Shown: positions 1-9,030, numbered from the stretch's first letter. The stretch is 64,000 nt of DNA from CAXBCP01 sp963974055 (GCA_963974055.1 CAXBCP010000004.1:148921-212920); one strand, 5' to 3'. The notes: a model not told the origin generated them from the letters alone. Made by a program: numbers and translations.

Positions 1-219
1 GACGATGATCGTCGGGTTGCCCGGGATGCGTTTTTCGAGATGGGGGGCCAGGTACTGGGTGTATTGCGTATGTCCGCCACCGGGACCGGCAGCGACGACG
101 ACCGTAATGGTTTTGCCTTTATAAAAGTCGCCGACTGCATCGGCGGCGACAGGCGCTGTCACGCCGGCGGTCAGGATGGCTGTGGTCGCCAGCAGGGGTA
201 GTGAATGCCGTATTATCAT
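1..219 (-). CDS. Tripartite tricarboxylate transporter substrate-binding protein (TctC/Bug family), N-terminal part
   Basis: The first 73 codons are visible and the gene runs off the left edge. The start ATG is at 219, with GGGAGA about 8 bases upstream. A hydrophobic signal peptide (about residues 1-26, ending in APVAADA) is followed by FYKGKTITVVVAAGPGGGH. This is the classic opening of Bug/TctC binding proteins, which capture organic acids in the periplasm for a TctAB permease. No permease gene is visible on this side. The family call is fairly secure because the FYKGKTI...GGG block and the following IPGNPTIIV are typical. The ligand is unknown. Confidence 0.8.
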   Translation of the reverse strand, partial: MIIRHSLPLLATTAILTAGVTAPVAADAVGDFYKGKTITVVVAAGPGGGHTQYTQYLAPHLEKRIPGNPTIIV

Positions 220-296
220 TGAAATCGTCTCCCTTGATTGGTATTGCCGCAAAGTATGGCATATCGCCGCGGTCTTTGGCGAATGGCGTTTGGGGC

Positions 297-1220
297 CTAT
301 CCCATCGTCAGAATCAGCTTGCCGCGCAGATGCCGGGTTTCGCTGACCTTTTGCGCTTCCGCGGCGTCTTTCAGATCGAACAAGGTCAGTTCGGGAACGG
401 TTACGGCGCCGGCATCGTAGAGCTCGACGATACGCTCCATATAGGACCGAGCCCGCCCGACACTGGGACGAAGCGAAACCACATCGTCGCGCGGCGCTTC
501 GGGCGCCTTGGCACCGGAGGCAATGAACGCGGCCCGCCCGCCCGGTTTCAGCACCTTGAAGCCTTCGATTGCGACGTCGCCGCCGACCGTATCGAACACG
601 GCGTCACAGTCCGATACGACCTGTGTGAAATCCTGGACGTTGTAATCGATGATTTCATCCGCGCCGAGCCCGCGCACGTAGTCGTGGTTGCGGGCACTGG
701 CTGTCGTGACGACATGTGCACCGATATGCTTTGCAAGCTGGATGGCAAAACCGGCAACGCCGCCGGCGCCGCCCTGGATCAGTATTTTTTCGCCGGGCTG
801 CAATTTCAGGGATTCTTCGAGGGAGATAATCGCGGTGAGCCCGATCAGCGACAGGGCATTGATATCCACGTGGGAGATATGATCCGGCTTTTTCGCCAGA
901 ACCGCCGCCTTGGTCGCCAGTTTTTCGCAATAGGTTCCTTCCTGGCCGACCGGCAACACGCCGAACACGGCATCGCCGATAGCCAGATCGGTTACATCTG
1001 CGCCGACTTCGCTGACGACACCGGAAAAATCGCGACCGCAGATATAGGGAAAAAAGGCGGTCGGGGCATAGGAACCCGCGCGAACCTTCCAGTCGGCGCC
1101 GTTGACGCTGGCCGCGCGGATATCGGCAACGATTTCGCCGGCCCCGGCGACGGGATCCGGCAGGTCGCCGTATTTCAGTACGTCGGCACCGCCATTTTCT
1201 TCGAAATATACTGCTTTCAT
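297..1220 (-). CDS. Medium-chain NADP-dependent alcohol dehydrogenase/quinone reductase-like protein
   Basis: This 307-aa MDR-superfamily oxidoreductase has the N-terminal GroES-like domain (residues 1-120, CGRDFSGVV around 61-69) and a Rossmann domain with the nucleotide-binding loop GGAGGVAG at 150-157. The structural zinc Cys cluster of true alcohol dehydrogenases is absent, so it resembles NADPH:quinone or enone reductases. It reads divergently from the amidohydrolase at 1380 across 159 bases. Substrate unknown. It is one of three MDR paralogues in the window; the others are at 16324 and 28976. Confidence 0.85.
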   Translation of the reverse strand: MKAVYFEENGGADVLKYGDLPDPVAGAGEIVADIRAASVNGADWKVRAGSYAPTAFFPYICGRDFSGVVSEVGADVTDLAIGDAVFGVLPVGQEGTYCEKLATKAAVLAKKPDHISHVDINALSLIGLTAIISLEESLKLQPGEKILIQGGAGGVAGFAIQLAKHIGAHVVTTASARNHDYVRGLGADEIIDYNVQDFTQVVSDCDAVFDTVGGDVAIEGFKVLKPGGRAAFIASGAKAPEAPRDDVVSLRPSVGRARSYMERIVELYDAGAVTVPELTLFDLKDAAEAQKVSETRHLRGKLILTMG

Positions 1221-1379
1221 CGCTGTTCCGGCCTTTTGTCTGATTGCTGTCTGATTGTATGAGCGCGGAGTTTAGCCGTTTAAGGCGATACTGTGAAAGT
1301 GCATCCGCCGGATTGAGTCCGTCGCCATATTGGCCCACAATCCGGTCGTTATCCGGATTTACCGAAATTTAGCAGGGGC

Positions 1380-2414
1380 ATGGCCATGACCATCGATATG
1401 CACTCCCACTGGAGCCCGCCTGAACTGATCGATATCTATCGCGCACGCAGCGAAGCGCCGATGATTTACGTCAATGAAAACGGCGAGGAGATCATCAGGA
1501 CGCGCCGCGGCGAACAGCCGTTTGGCGGCATGTTCGACGATCTCGATGCGCGCCTCGCCGAAATGGACGAACACGGCATCGATACCGCGGTGCTGTCTCT
1601 CTGGGGGCCGCATCAATGGATCGAACGCCTGCCGGTGGCGGAATCGCTGCCCGCGGTCCGGACATATAATGACAGCGTATCGGCACTCTGTGCCGCTCAT
1701 GAAGGCCGTTTCGCCGCCTATGCATCCCTGCCGATGGCCGACATCTCTGCGGCGGTCGCGGAGTTCGACCGGGCAATCGCATTGCCCGGCATCATCGGCG
1801 CCATCGTGCCGGGCAACGCCTTCATGACGGAAGCCGATCTCGAACCCTATCTGCCGATCCTCGAGGCCGCGAACCGGCACAAGGCGGTCCTGTTCATCCA
1901 CTGGGGGCCGCGTCCGGACGATGCCTGGCCCCGTGTGACGCCTGACACGGACAATTTCATCCGCCGCATGGGCACGCTGGACATGCAATCGAGCCTGTCG
2001 GCCTGCACGATGACCCTGACGATGACCGACGTGCTCGACAAATATCCCGATGCCCGGTTCCATATTCACAATCTTGGCGGCAACATCCCGTTCGAGGTTG
2101 AACGCTTGGATCACCGCAACCTGCTGGACTCGCCGGACGAGCCGATGCCGTCGACGCGGCTGCGCAAACCGAACCTGTGGCTCGACTGCAATTCCTTCGG
2201 CGCGAAGGCGATCGAGCTCGGTGTCGATGTTTACGGTGCCGACCGTATTGTGTTTGCGACCGACGGTACGGGCTTCGGATGCGACTGGACCAACAAGGCG
2301 ATTGCGGCCGCCGAGCTGACTGAAGACCAGCGCAACATGATCCGGTCCGGCAACGCGGTGGACATGTTCGGGCACCTTGCGACGGTTGCGGTGACAGCCC
2401 GGGCCGCGGAATAG
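1380..2414 (+). CDS. Amidohydrolase-2 (ACMSD-type) family protein, probable metal-dependent decarboxylase or hydrolase
   Basis: This 344-aa TIM-barrel amidohydrolase carries metal-site residues read as H8-x-H10 (DMHSHW), H174 (LFIHWG), H228/H230 (FHIHNLGG) and D295 (FATDGTG). This pattern belongs to the ACMSD/gamma-resorcylate decarboxylase branch, which removes CO2 from aromatic or heterocyclic acids; some members are simple hydrolases. ATG at 1380 follows AGCAGGGGC closely, and an in-frame ATG lies two codons later. It heads a small plus-strand group with the CPCC protein and VOC protein. It is less similar to the pair at 6645 and 25356 than those two are to each other. Confidence 0.8.
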   Translation: MAMTIDMHSHWSPPELIDIYRARSEAPMIYVNENGEEIIRTRRGEQPFGGMFDDLDARLAEMDEHGIDTAVLSLWGPHQWIERLPVAESLPAVRTYNDSVSALCAAHEGRFAAYASLPMADISAAVAEFDRAIALPGIIGAIVPGNAFMTEADLEPYLPILEAANRHKAVLFIHWGPRPDDAWPRVTPDTDNFIRRMGTLDMQSSLSACTMTLTMTDVLDKYPDARFHIHNLGGNIPFEVERLDHRNLLDSPDEPMPSTRLRKPNLWLDCNSFGAKAIELGVDVYGADRIVFATDGTGFGCDWTNKAIAAAELTEDQRNMIRSGNAVDMFGHLATVAVTARAAE

Positions 2415-2425
2415 GGCGCTTTTCC

Positions 2426-2623
2426 ATGACGTTCGAAACCGGCGTCGTCACCGACAGGGACGTACATCAGACGATGCGCGCCCAGATGCTGCAGATTCTG
2501 GAAGATTCGGACATGACCGAGGAACAGAAACAGCAGGTGCTGGTCGCGATGAGCTGCCCGTGCTGCGGCGGCAGCGGCATGTCGCTGACTATCCCGCTGG
2601 ACGGCGCCAAGCCGGTTTTCTGA
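2426..2623 (+). CDS. Small 65-aa protein with a CPCC motif
   Basis: This is a short acidic protein. The N-terminal half looks helical (about residues 12-42). It is followed by SCPCCGGSGMS, with cysteines at 44, 46 and 47, then a short hydrophobic tail. The Cys/Gly knot resembles half of a zinc-ribbon or DnaJ-type CxxCxGxG element but has too few cysteines for a mononuclear zinc site in a monomer. It begins 11 bases after the amidohydrolase stop, so co-transcription is likely. There is no strong ribosome-binding site. I do not recognise the family. A metal- or redox-linked accessory role to the neighbouring enzyme is a guess. Confidence 0.6.
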   Translation: MTFETGVVTDRDVHQTMRAQMLQILEDSDMTEEQKQQVLVAMSCPCCGGSGMSLTIPLDGAKPVF

Positions 2624-2688
2624 GCCCGCCGCCCTTTTGTCATCCAGGCAGATGATCGGAGGGATGCAAGACAAGAGGGATAGCGGTA

Positions 2689-3084
2689 TTGACCGAAACG
2701 AACCGGATTGGGCCAGGTACGCCGTTCCTTATCGTATCGGATGTTTCGCGATCCGTGAAACACTACACGGAAGCATTGGGCTTTGAATGCCGATTTTCAG
2801 CGCCGGACACGGATCCGATCTTCGCGATCGTGGGGCGCGACGCGGTGCAGATAATGCTAAAATTTGTCGGCGACGAGGTGCCGCCATCGCCGAACAATCA
2901 ACAGCATGAATGGGCGCGCTGGGACGTCTTCGTTCACGTTCCCGACCCGGATGTGCTCGCAGGCGAATTCGAGCGCCGTCGCGTTCCGTTCCATCAAGTG
3001 CTCGGAGATACCGAGGATCAGTTGCGTGGGTTCGAGATTGCCGATCCCGACGGATATGTCTGCTTTTTCGGCCGGCCGCTGTAA
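2689..3084 (+). CDS. VOC (glyoxalase/bleomycin-resistance) superfamily protein
   Basis: 131 aa with one complete VOC module: a beta-strand opening PFLIVSDVSRSVKHYTEALGF, central FVHVPDPDVLAGEFERRRV, and the typical C-terminal FEIADPDGYVCFFGRPL. Members include glyoxalases, extradiol dioxygenases and binding proteins, and single-domain forms like this usually act as dimers. The start is a TTG at 2689, chosen because GAGGGA lies 8 bases upstream; there is no better ATG. It ends 72 bases before the convergent TauD-type gene. The specific reaction cannot be assigned. Confidence 0.75.
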   Translation: MTETNRIGPGTPFLIVSDVSRSVKHYTEALGFECRFSAPDTDPIFAIVGRDAVQIMLKFVGDEVPPSPNNQQHEWARWDVFVHVPDPDVLAGEFERRRVPFHQVLGDTEDQLRGFEIADPDGYVCFFGRPL

Positions 3085-3156
3085 CCGGTCTGTCCTTTGA
3101 AATCTGCCCGAATCCGGGCGTTTGCCGGGCAGGTCGGTAGCGTATTTATTAAGGTA

Positions 3157-3987
3157 TTAGTAAGGCACGTCGCCTTCTATTCCGATGCGGCGCAACAGGC
3201 GCCTTTCGGAGGACGGAAAATCGGTGCGGGCGTGCTGCGTGCAGCGGTTGTCCCACATCAGCAGGTCGCCGGCCCGCCATTCGTGCGCGTAGATATGGGC
3301 CGGGTCTTCCGCATAGTCGAACAAAGTCGCCAGCAACGCGTCACTGTCCGCTTCGTCCAGCCCGACCAGTTCCTCGGTCATCAGCCGGTTGACGTAAAGC
3401 GACTTGCGGCCGGTTTCGGGATGAGTGCGGACCGCCGGGTGGACGGCCTGCGGCGATTTCGACCGGTCGAACCGTCCGCTGCGTACCTGGGTCTGGTAAT
3501 CGAAGATGTTCATCGCCCGAAGCGGCGCTATCCGCGTGCGGATATCCTCAGGCAGCGCGTCATAAGCGGCGTACATATTGGCGAACAGCGTATTGCCGCC
3601 GGTCGATGGGACTTCTTCGCCGTACAGCATCGCCCCCATCAGCGGTTTTTCCAGATAGACCGAATCCGAATGGAACATCAGCTCTCCGTCGGGGAGCGCG
3701 CCGATGGCCTCGCCGTTTTCGCGGATGTTGCTGATGAGCATCAGACGCCTGTCGCCGCCGTCGCCCCTTTGCTTGTCCCGGGCGCCGATGGTTTCGCCGA
3801 AACAGGCGGCGAAACGTATCTGGTCGTCCTCGCTGATCGGCTGGTCGCGGAAAACCAGTACGAGATGTTCGAGCCATGCGCTGCGCAGCCGGTCTATCGT
3901 CGCCGGGTCGAGCGGGCGGCGGAGGTCGAGACCGCGAATTTCCGCGCCGAGGGCCGGCGCAAGGGGATGAATCGTGAAATCTGTCAT
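3157..3987 (-). CDS. TauD/TfdA-family 2-oxoglutarate/Fe(II) dioxygenase
   Basis: 276 aa. It opens with FTIHPLAPALGAEIRGLDL, the standard TauD N-terminus, which supports ATG 3987 over the upstream TTG at 4023 that overlaps the preceding stop. The iron ligands are H106-S-D108 (FHSDS) and H252 (CTQHART). R263 is the likely 2-oxoglutarate carboxylate ligand. TauD/TfdA enzymes hydroxylate taurine, 2,4-D or related acids, cleaving the substrate through an unstable hydroxylated product. It is the last gene of the seven-gene operon, 32 bases after the molybdenum subunit, so it probably acts on the same or an allied substrate. Confidence 0.88.
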   Translation of the reverse strand: MTDFTIHPLAPALGAEIRGLDLRRPLDPATIDRLRSAWLEHLVLVFRDQPISEDDQIRFAACFGETIGARDKQRGDGGDRRLMLISNIRENGEAIGALPDGELMFHSDSVYLEKPLMGAMLYGEEVPSTGGNTLFANMYAAYDALPEDIRTRIAPLRAMNIFDYQTQVRSGRFDRSKSPQAVHPAVRTHPETGRKSLYVNRLMTEELVGLDEADSDALLATLFDYAEDPAHIYAHEWRAGDLLMWDNRCTQHARTDFPSSERRLLRRIGIEGDVPY

Positions 3988-4019
3988 AGCGGAACCATAT
4001 GCCTCGATTGCCGGATGGA

Positions 4020-6176
4020 TCAAGCGTCCAGCGCCGCGGCGCGGATGGCATCCGGCGTGAACGGCATCCGCCGCAGGCGTATTCCCGTCGCGTTACAGAC
4101 CGCATTGGCGATGGCGGCGCCCGCCGGGCCCGAGACGGCTTCGCCGGCACCGAGGAACGGCACGCCGGGGCGCTCGATCAGCACCGTCTCGATCTCCGGC
4201 ACGTTGTCGAACCGCAGGATCGGATAGCCTTCCCAGTCGCGGCTGGTGATGCCGTCCCTGTCCCAGGTGACCTGTTCGTGGATCGCCCAACTCGCGGCCT
4301 GCAGGAAGCCGCCGTCGAATTGCGCGATCAGGCCGTCGCGGTCGACAATTTCGCCGGCATCGCCGACCAGGACTGCCCGGTGCATCACGATCTCCGCGGC
4401 GTCGTTGACCTCCAGTTCCACATAGACGGCGGCATAGGCCTTCAGGTTCTTGTACTGGGCGAAGCCGATGCCGCGTCCGCGCTCGTCATCGGCCGTCAGG
4501 TCGATATGTCGGGCGAGGGTTTCCAGCACCTTGCGGCCGCGCGGGTCCTCGAGGTGGTTGAGGCGGAACGTGACCGGGTTGATTCCCGCGGCTTCTGCGA
4601 GTTCGTCCATGAAGGATTCGAGCGCGAACACGTTGCCGAACGCGCCCAGCGTGCGCAGCGCCGATGTCCGCAGCGGCAGGCCGCGCACGAGGTTTTTGAC
4701 CAGCCGCTTGTTCGGAAACCTATAGAGCGGGTCGAGATTGCGGTGCAGACCGATATGTCGGGCGATGGATGGCTGTGCAACGAATGGCGGCGGCGGGTTT
4801 TCCGTGAACCGGCTGGACAGCAGGCGGGCGGCGCCTGCCATGTTGGGCCCCGACCGGGGCCTCATGCTGAACGTGTCGCCATAGCTTTCGTGGCTCCATG
4901 CCATGACCTTGCCGTCCGCATCCAGGCTGGCCTGAAGTTTAAGCGACATGGCCGTCGCATAGGGCGCCCAGGAATGTTCTTCCTCGCGCGTCCATTTCAG
5001 CAGGATCGGCGTGCCGGGCAGGGCACGAGCGATCAGGGCCGCGTCGAAGGCTGCATCGTCGGCGCCGTTATGGCCGTAGCAGCCCGCGCCGGGAACGTGT
5101 TCGATCCGTATGAATTGCTCGTCCTGTCCGAACGCCTCGGCGATGGCGCTGCGCAGGAAATAGATGCCCTGGCTGTGCGACCAGACCTGCATTCCGTCTT
5201 CCTGCCACAGGGCGGCGCCGGCAGACGGGCCGATGGACCCGTGGGAATGATAGGGCTTGTCGTAGCGCGCGTTCAGCGTGTGGGCGGCGCCTTCCGGTTC
5301 TTCGAGCGGCGGCACGGGCTTGTCCTGGGGCACGCCGTCGTTTTCCACCGGCAGGCTGATCCGTTCGTTGCCGGTTATGCTTTCGAACAGCTCGGCCTGG
5401 GTAATGCCGTCGGCCGTATCCCAGTCGCATCCGGCGAACAGGCGTTCCGCGGCGCGGATCACGGCATATTCGTCCGCGCCCGCAACCGCGAGATAGCTGC
5501 CGTCCCGGACGATACGGATCCCGCCGTCGCGCAGGCGGTCGGCGAGGGCTTCATCCATCCCGCGCAGCCGGGCGTGATAATGCGGCGGGCGGACGACGCG
5601 GGCATGCAGCATGCCCGGCATCTTCATGTCGTGCAGATAGGTGTATTTCCCGGCAACGATATCGGACAGGCCGAGCGGCGCGATATGCCGGCCGACAAGC
5701 CGGTGGTCGCCCGGCGATTTCACCGCAATATCGGGATCGACCTCCAGCCCGAACGGGATGCCGCCCTGCAGTTCCTGATAGGTAACACTCTGGTTCGTGC
5801 CGCGCGACTGGATCAGGCCGTCGTCTGTTTCAAGCGTGTCGATGTCGACGCCGAGACGGTCCGCGGCCCTGGCCAGCAGGTGCGCCCGCGCCGTCGCCGA
5901 GGCGAGCCGCACGGCGCTGCCGGATTCCATCATCGAATTGCTGCCGGACGTGATGCCCTCGTCCGGCGCTTCGCCGGTAACGGTGCGGATCACGTCGATA
6001 CGGGACATGTCGACGTCCAGTTCTTCGGCGGCGATAATCGCCAGCGCCGTGGAAATCCGCTGGCCGATATCGACCTTGCCGGTGTGGATGGCGATACGAC
6101 CGTCTTCGCCGACGGAAACCCATTCGTCGAGACCGGGATGTTTCTTCAGGCTGGTGCTGGAAAACGCGCTAGGCAT
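4020..6176 (-). CDS. Xanthine dehydrogenase-family molybdopterin-binding (large) subunit
   Basis: 718 aa, the catalytic Mo-cofactor subunit of a molybdenum hydroxylase. The N-terminus has GKVDIGQRISTALAIIAAEE and the MPT-contact region SGSNSMMESGSAVRLA. The C-terminus has GAGEAVSGPAGAAIANAV, in which E679 matches the catalytic glutamate that deprotonates the Mo-OH. The layout is closest to two-subunit enzymes such as isoquinoline 1-oxidoreductase and nicotinate dehydrogenase (IorB-like), which hydroxylate N-heterocycles or aldehydes. The start overlaps the end of the 2Fe-2S subunit by 8 bases, implying translational coupling. No FAD subunit or XdhC chaperone is encoded in the window. Confidence 0.87.
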   Translation of the reverse strand: MPSAFSSTSLKKHPGLDEWVSVGEDGRIAIHTGKVDIGQRISTALAIIAAEELDVDMSRIDVIRTVTGEAPDEGITSGSNSMMESGSAVRLASATARAHLLARAADRLGVDIDTLETDDGLIQSRGTNQSVTYQELQGGIPFGLEVDPDIAVKSPGDHRLVGRHIAPLGLSDIVAGKYTYLHDMKMPGMLHARVVRPPHYHARLRGMDEALADRLRDGGIRIVRDGSYLAVAGADEYAVIRAAERLFAGCDWDTADGITQAELFESITGNERISLPVENDGVPQDKPVPPLEEPEGAAHTLNARYDKPYHSHGSIGPSAGAALWQEDGMQVWSHSQGIYFLRSAIAEAFGQDEQFIRIEHVPGAGCYGHNGADDAAFDAALIARALPGTPILLKWTREEEHSWAPYATAMSLKLQASLDADGKVMAWSHESYGDTFSMRPRSGPNMAGAARLLSSRFTENPPPPFVAQPSIARHIGLHRNLDPLYRFPNKRLVKNLVRGLPLRTSALRTLGAFGNVFALESFMDELAEAAGINPVTFRLNHLEDPRGRKVLETLARHIDLTADDERGRGIGFAQYKNLKAYAAVYVELEVNDAAEIVMHRAVLVGDAGEIVDRDGLIAQFDGGFLQAASWAIHEQVTWDRDGITSRDWEGYPILRFDNVPEIETVLIERPGVPFLGAGEAVSGPAGAAIANAVCNATGIRLRRMPFTPDAIRAAALDA

Positions 6177-6639
6177 TCGCGGTCTCCCCGGCGGCGCGGT
6201 GGATCGCGGCGATCACCCGGGCATGCGATCCGCAGCGGCAGAGATGTTCGGACAAGGCCGCCACGATGGCCGCGCGGTCGGGACTGGGGTTCCGCTTGAG
6301 CAGCGCCGTCGCGGCAACCACCAGCCCGGTCGTGCAGTAGCCGCATTGGGCAGCGCCTTCCGCCACGAAGGCGCGCTGAACGGCGGCGCCTGTGCGGTCG
6401 CCCGCCAGTGCTTCGACCGTCACGATATCCTTGCCGGTAAATTCACCGGCGGGCCGGCTGCAGCATAGCGTCGCTTCGCCGTCCACCAGGACGGCGCAGG
6501 CGCCGCATTGTTCCAGTCCGCATCCGAGTTTCGATCCCGTGAGGTCGAATTCGTTGCGCAGGATGTAAATCAGCGGCGTCGCCGGGTCGCACTCGACCTG
6601 CCGTGCCGCGCCGTTAACCGTCAGTGTCAGGGAGTCCAT
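6169..6639 (-). CDS. 2Fe-2S (small) subunit of a molybdenum hydroxylase
   Basis: 156 aa. The N-terminal plant-type ferredoxin domain has C40, C45, C48 and C60 (LGCGLEQCGACAV...LCC). The C-terminal helical domain carries the second cluster, C99, C102, C134 and C136 (AQCGYCTTG and HLCRCGSH). This is the complete eight-cysteine set of the IorA/CoxS/NdhS family. It passes electrons from the Mo subunit encoded immediately downstream (4020-6176) to an unknown acceptor. ATG at 6639 lies 5 bases after the amidohydrolase stop. Confidence 0.92.
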   Translation of the reverse strand: MDSLTLTVNGAARQVECDPATPLIYILRNEFDLTGSKLGCGLEQCGACAVLVDGEATLCCSRPAGEFTGKDIVTVEALAGDRTGAAVQRAFVAEGAAQCGYCTTGLVVAATALLKRNPSPDRAAIVAALSEHLCRCGSHARVIAAIHRAAGETANA

Positions 6640-6644
6640 GGTGC

Positions 6645-7595
6645 CTATTTGCCGAACTGTGGGAAAAGTTTGAGAGCGTTGTCGCGTTCGATGCCCTGCA
6701 GGATATCCGGGTCCAGGCCCATTTCCTGCAACGATTTGATCGAGCCCGTCATGGTCGGTTCCGGCGCGAACGGATAGTCGCTGCCGAACAGCACGTGATC
6801 GGGCGCGACCAGTTCGAACAGGCTGCGGAAGGCAAGCCAGTTGGCTGACAGGGCGGTGTCGTAATACAGCCGTTCCAGTTCCGGGATGACGCCGTTGGGC
6901 ACATGTTCCTTGAAACCGGGGCGGCCCTGCAGCCGTCCGATACGTTCGGCCAGGAACGGGATCGCCCCGCCGGCATGGGAAAAGATGAAATTGATGTCCT
7001 GGCAACGCGCAAAGGTGCCGTTGAACAGCAGGCTGACGACCGCACGCGTGGTGTCGAAGGGAAAATCGAGCGTGGCCGCCGGAATTTCCGGCTGGCACTG
7101 GTTGCACGGCGCGTTGGTCGGGTGGAAATAGACGGTGGCCTTGCGGCGGTTGAGCTCGTCGAAGACCGGGGCGAAGGCCGGATCGCCGGGATAGCGGTCG
7201 CCGTAGCTGGTCAGCAGGCCGATGCCGTCCGCCTTCAGTTCGTCCAGCGCGAAGGCGATTTCCGCCAGGCTGGCATCGACATCGGGCAGGGGCAGCGATG
7301 CGAACACGCCGAACCGGTTGGGATGGTCGCGGCTGATATCGGCGGCGTATTCGTTGCAGTGACGGCACAGGTCGATGGTTTCCTGGCTGTCGCCGAACCA
7401 CAGGCCGGGCGCCGAGATGGATGTCAGCGCCGTCTGGATGCCGTTGCGGTCCATCGCCTCGATCGACATCTGCGGCGTCCATTCCGGCGTCTTGCCGGCC
7501 AGGATCAGCGGCCCGATGCGGTCGTCGCCGACGATTTCGACATAGTTCGGCGGCAGGATGTGGTGATGCACATCGATACGGTGGCAGTTTTCCAT
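6645..7595 (-). CDS. Amidohydrolase-2 family decarboxylase-like protein (ACMSD type)
   Basis: 316 aa. The metal site reads H10-x-H12 (IDVHHHILP), H158 (VYFHPTN), H207 (IFSHAGG) and D273 (FGSDYPF). The family contains non-oxidative decarboxylases such as ACMSD and 6-methylsalicylate decarboxylase, and ring-opening hydrolases. It sits in the operon between a UbiD decarboxylase (12 bases upstream) and the molybdenum hydroxylase genes. It is clearly paralogous to the protein at 25356-26309, sharing the pattern DVHHH-LP, SAPG/SPG-WFGD and DYP-ETTR with the same spacing of all five ligands. The chemistry (decarboxylation or hydrolysis) is not settled by sequence. Confidence 0.85.
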   Translation of the reverse strand: MENCHRIDVHHHILPPNYVEIVGDDRIGPLILAGKTPEWTPQMSIEAMDRNGIQTALTSISAPGLWFGDSQETIDLCRHCNEYAADISRDHPNRFGVFASLPLPDVDASLAEIAFALDELKADGIGLLTSYGDRYPGDPAFAPVFDELNRRKATVYFHPTNAPCNQCQPEIPAATLDFPFDTTRAVVSLLFNGTFARCQDINFIFSHAGGAIPFLAERIGRLQGRPGFKEHVPNGVIPELERLYYDTALSANWLAFRSLFELVAPDHVLFGSDYPFAPEPTMTGSIKSLQEMGLDPDILQGIERDNALKLFPQFGK

Positions 7596-7607
7596 GGGAT
7601 GCTGTCC

Positions 7608-9017
7608 TTAAGCTTTGGTGTAGCCGTCGATGAAGTCTTCGAGAACGATGTCTTCGTTGCCGGGGACATGGATTTCGGCCGGGTAATTGTCCTTGCGCGT
7701 CGCGTCGATGCCCATCTTTGTCACCAGGTGCGAGCCGCCCTCCGGATCGTAGGACGCCGGGTCGAGCGGCGAGCCCTTGGCATAGGTCACCATGAAGGTG
7801 TCCCGGTCGGCGCGCACACGGGTGGCGATGGCGTGCATGACTTCTGTGTCGCTGGTGATGTCGACATCGTGGTCCACCACCACGCAGAATTTCAGGAACG
7901 GATCGGTGACGAAGGCGGCCATGGCGGCGGCTTTCGCCTCGCCCTCGATCTTGCGGTTGATGGCCACGTAACAGACAAAGCGGAAACGGCCGGAGCGCGG
8001 CATGTGGACGCCCGTAACGGTGCCGCAGGCAATCTTCACGGTCTCTTCGATGGCGGTGGACCGGATCACGCCAGACAGCAGCAGGTTGTCGGGGTGGCCT
8101 ACAAATGCGTTCTGGTAGATCGGATTCTTGCGGTGGGTGATCGCCTTGATCTCCAGCACCGGGTTCATCCGTTCCGGCCCGTAGGTGCCGGGAAATTCGC
8201 CGAACGGCGCTTCGGACCGGCGTTCCTTGGGCCGGATGATGCATTCGATTACGATTTCGGCGTCGGCGGGCACATCGAGCGGGATGGTCTTGCAGGGCAC
8301 CAGGGGCACCGGACGTTGCAGAATGCCGCCGGCGACATGCAGTTCGTTCGAATCGATGGGCGTGTAGCTGAGGGATCCCAGAAAAAACGCCGGATGATGG
8401 CCGATGACGATGGCGATCGGGCAGGCCTCCCCGCGTTCCTCGAATTTTTTCCAGATCACGTTTCCGTCTGCGGTTTCCGACAGCTGGATGCCGAGCTCGT
8501 TCCGGCTGTGGACCTGGTGCCGGTAGATACCGATATTGTCGATTCCGGTATCGGGGTCGCGCATCAGGGCAAGGCCGGCGGTGATGAACTTGCCCGCGTC
8601 GAGCTCGTGATAGGTACAGATCGGCAATTCCTCGACATTGATGTCGTCGCCGGTTTTCACGACTTCCTGAACCGGGGCCTCGGTCGCCATTACCGGCGGA
8701 ATCGGGTTCGCTTCCAGCGCGGCATAGGCCTTGAGGAAGGACTTTTCGTCGCCTTCTTCCATGCCGATCGCATAGCGCAACCGGGCGAAGTTGCCGTGCA
8801 TGTTGGCGACCAGCGGTATGTCGGATCCTTTGACATTCTCGAAAATAACGGCCTGGAAATGGCCGTCCTTCTCCAGCCGGTCAAGAATGCCGGTCACGCC
8901 GAATTTCGGATCGACCTCTTTCGAAATCCGGATGATCTCTTCCGGGTGTTCCTTGTCGAGATATTCGATAAAACCGCGAAGGTCCGGCGTGTAGGGCTGG
9001 TTGGACAATGTGTCCAT
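7608..9017 (-). CDS. UbiD-family decarboxylase
   Basis: 469 aa. UbiD landmarks: EAPFGEFPGTYG (metal/prFMN region) and VVVDHDVDI...VMHAIATRVRADRD. UbiD enzymes use prenylated FMN to remove or add CO2 on aromatic and alpha,beta-unsaturated acids, and need a UbiX flavin prenyltransferase, which is not in this window. The ATG at 9017 is preferred over an in-frame start 54 bases upstream because AGAGGT lies correctly before it. It follows the rhodanese gene by 13 bases. Position 2 of the VxDxDVD motif is His here but Glu in the second UbiD (18327). Confidence 0.88.
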   Translation of the reverse strand: MDTLSNQPYTPDLRGFIEYLDKEHPEEIIRISKEVDPKFGVTGILDRLEKDGHFQAVIFENVKGSDIPLVANMHGNFARLRYAIGMEEGDEKSFLKAYAALEANPIPPVMATEAPVQEVVKTGDDINVEELPICTYHELDAGKFITAGLALMRDPDTGIDNIGIYRHQVHSRNELGIQLSETADGNVIWKKFEERGEACPIAIVIGHHPAFFLGSLSYTPIDSNELHVAGGILQRPVPLVPCKTIPLDVPADAEIVIECIIRPKERRSEAPFGEFPGTYGPERMNPVLEIKAITHRKNPIYQNAFVGHPDNLLLSGVIRSTAIEETVKIACGTVTGVHMPRSGRFRFVCYVAINRKIEGEAKAAAMAAFVTDPFLKFCVVVDHDVDITSDTEVMHAIATRVRADRDTFMVTYAKGSPLDPASYDPEGGSHLVTKMGIDATRKDNYPAEIHVPGNEDIVLEDFIDGYTKA

Positions 9018-9030
9018 GGCGTGTACCTCT

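Noticed and set aside
3999..6299. Open frame of about 766 codons on the plus strand
   Set aside because: It is antisense to the Mo hydroxylase large subunit gene, which has clear family motifs; the plus-strand frame has no domain and a composition typical of antisense frames.
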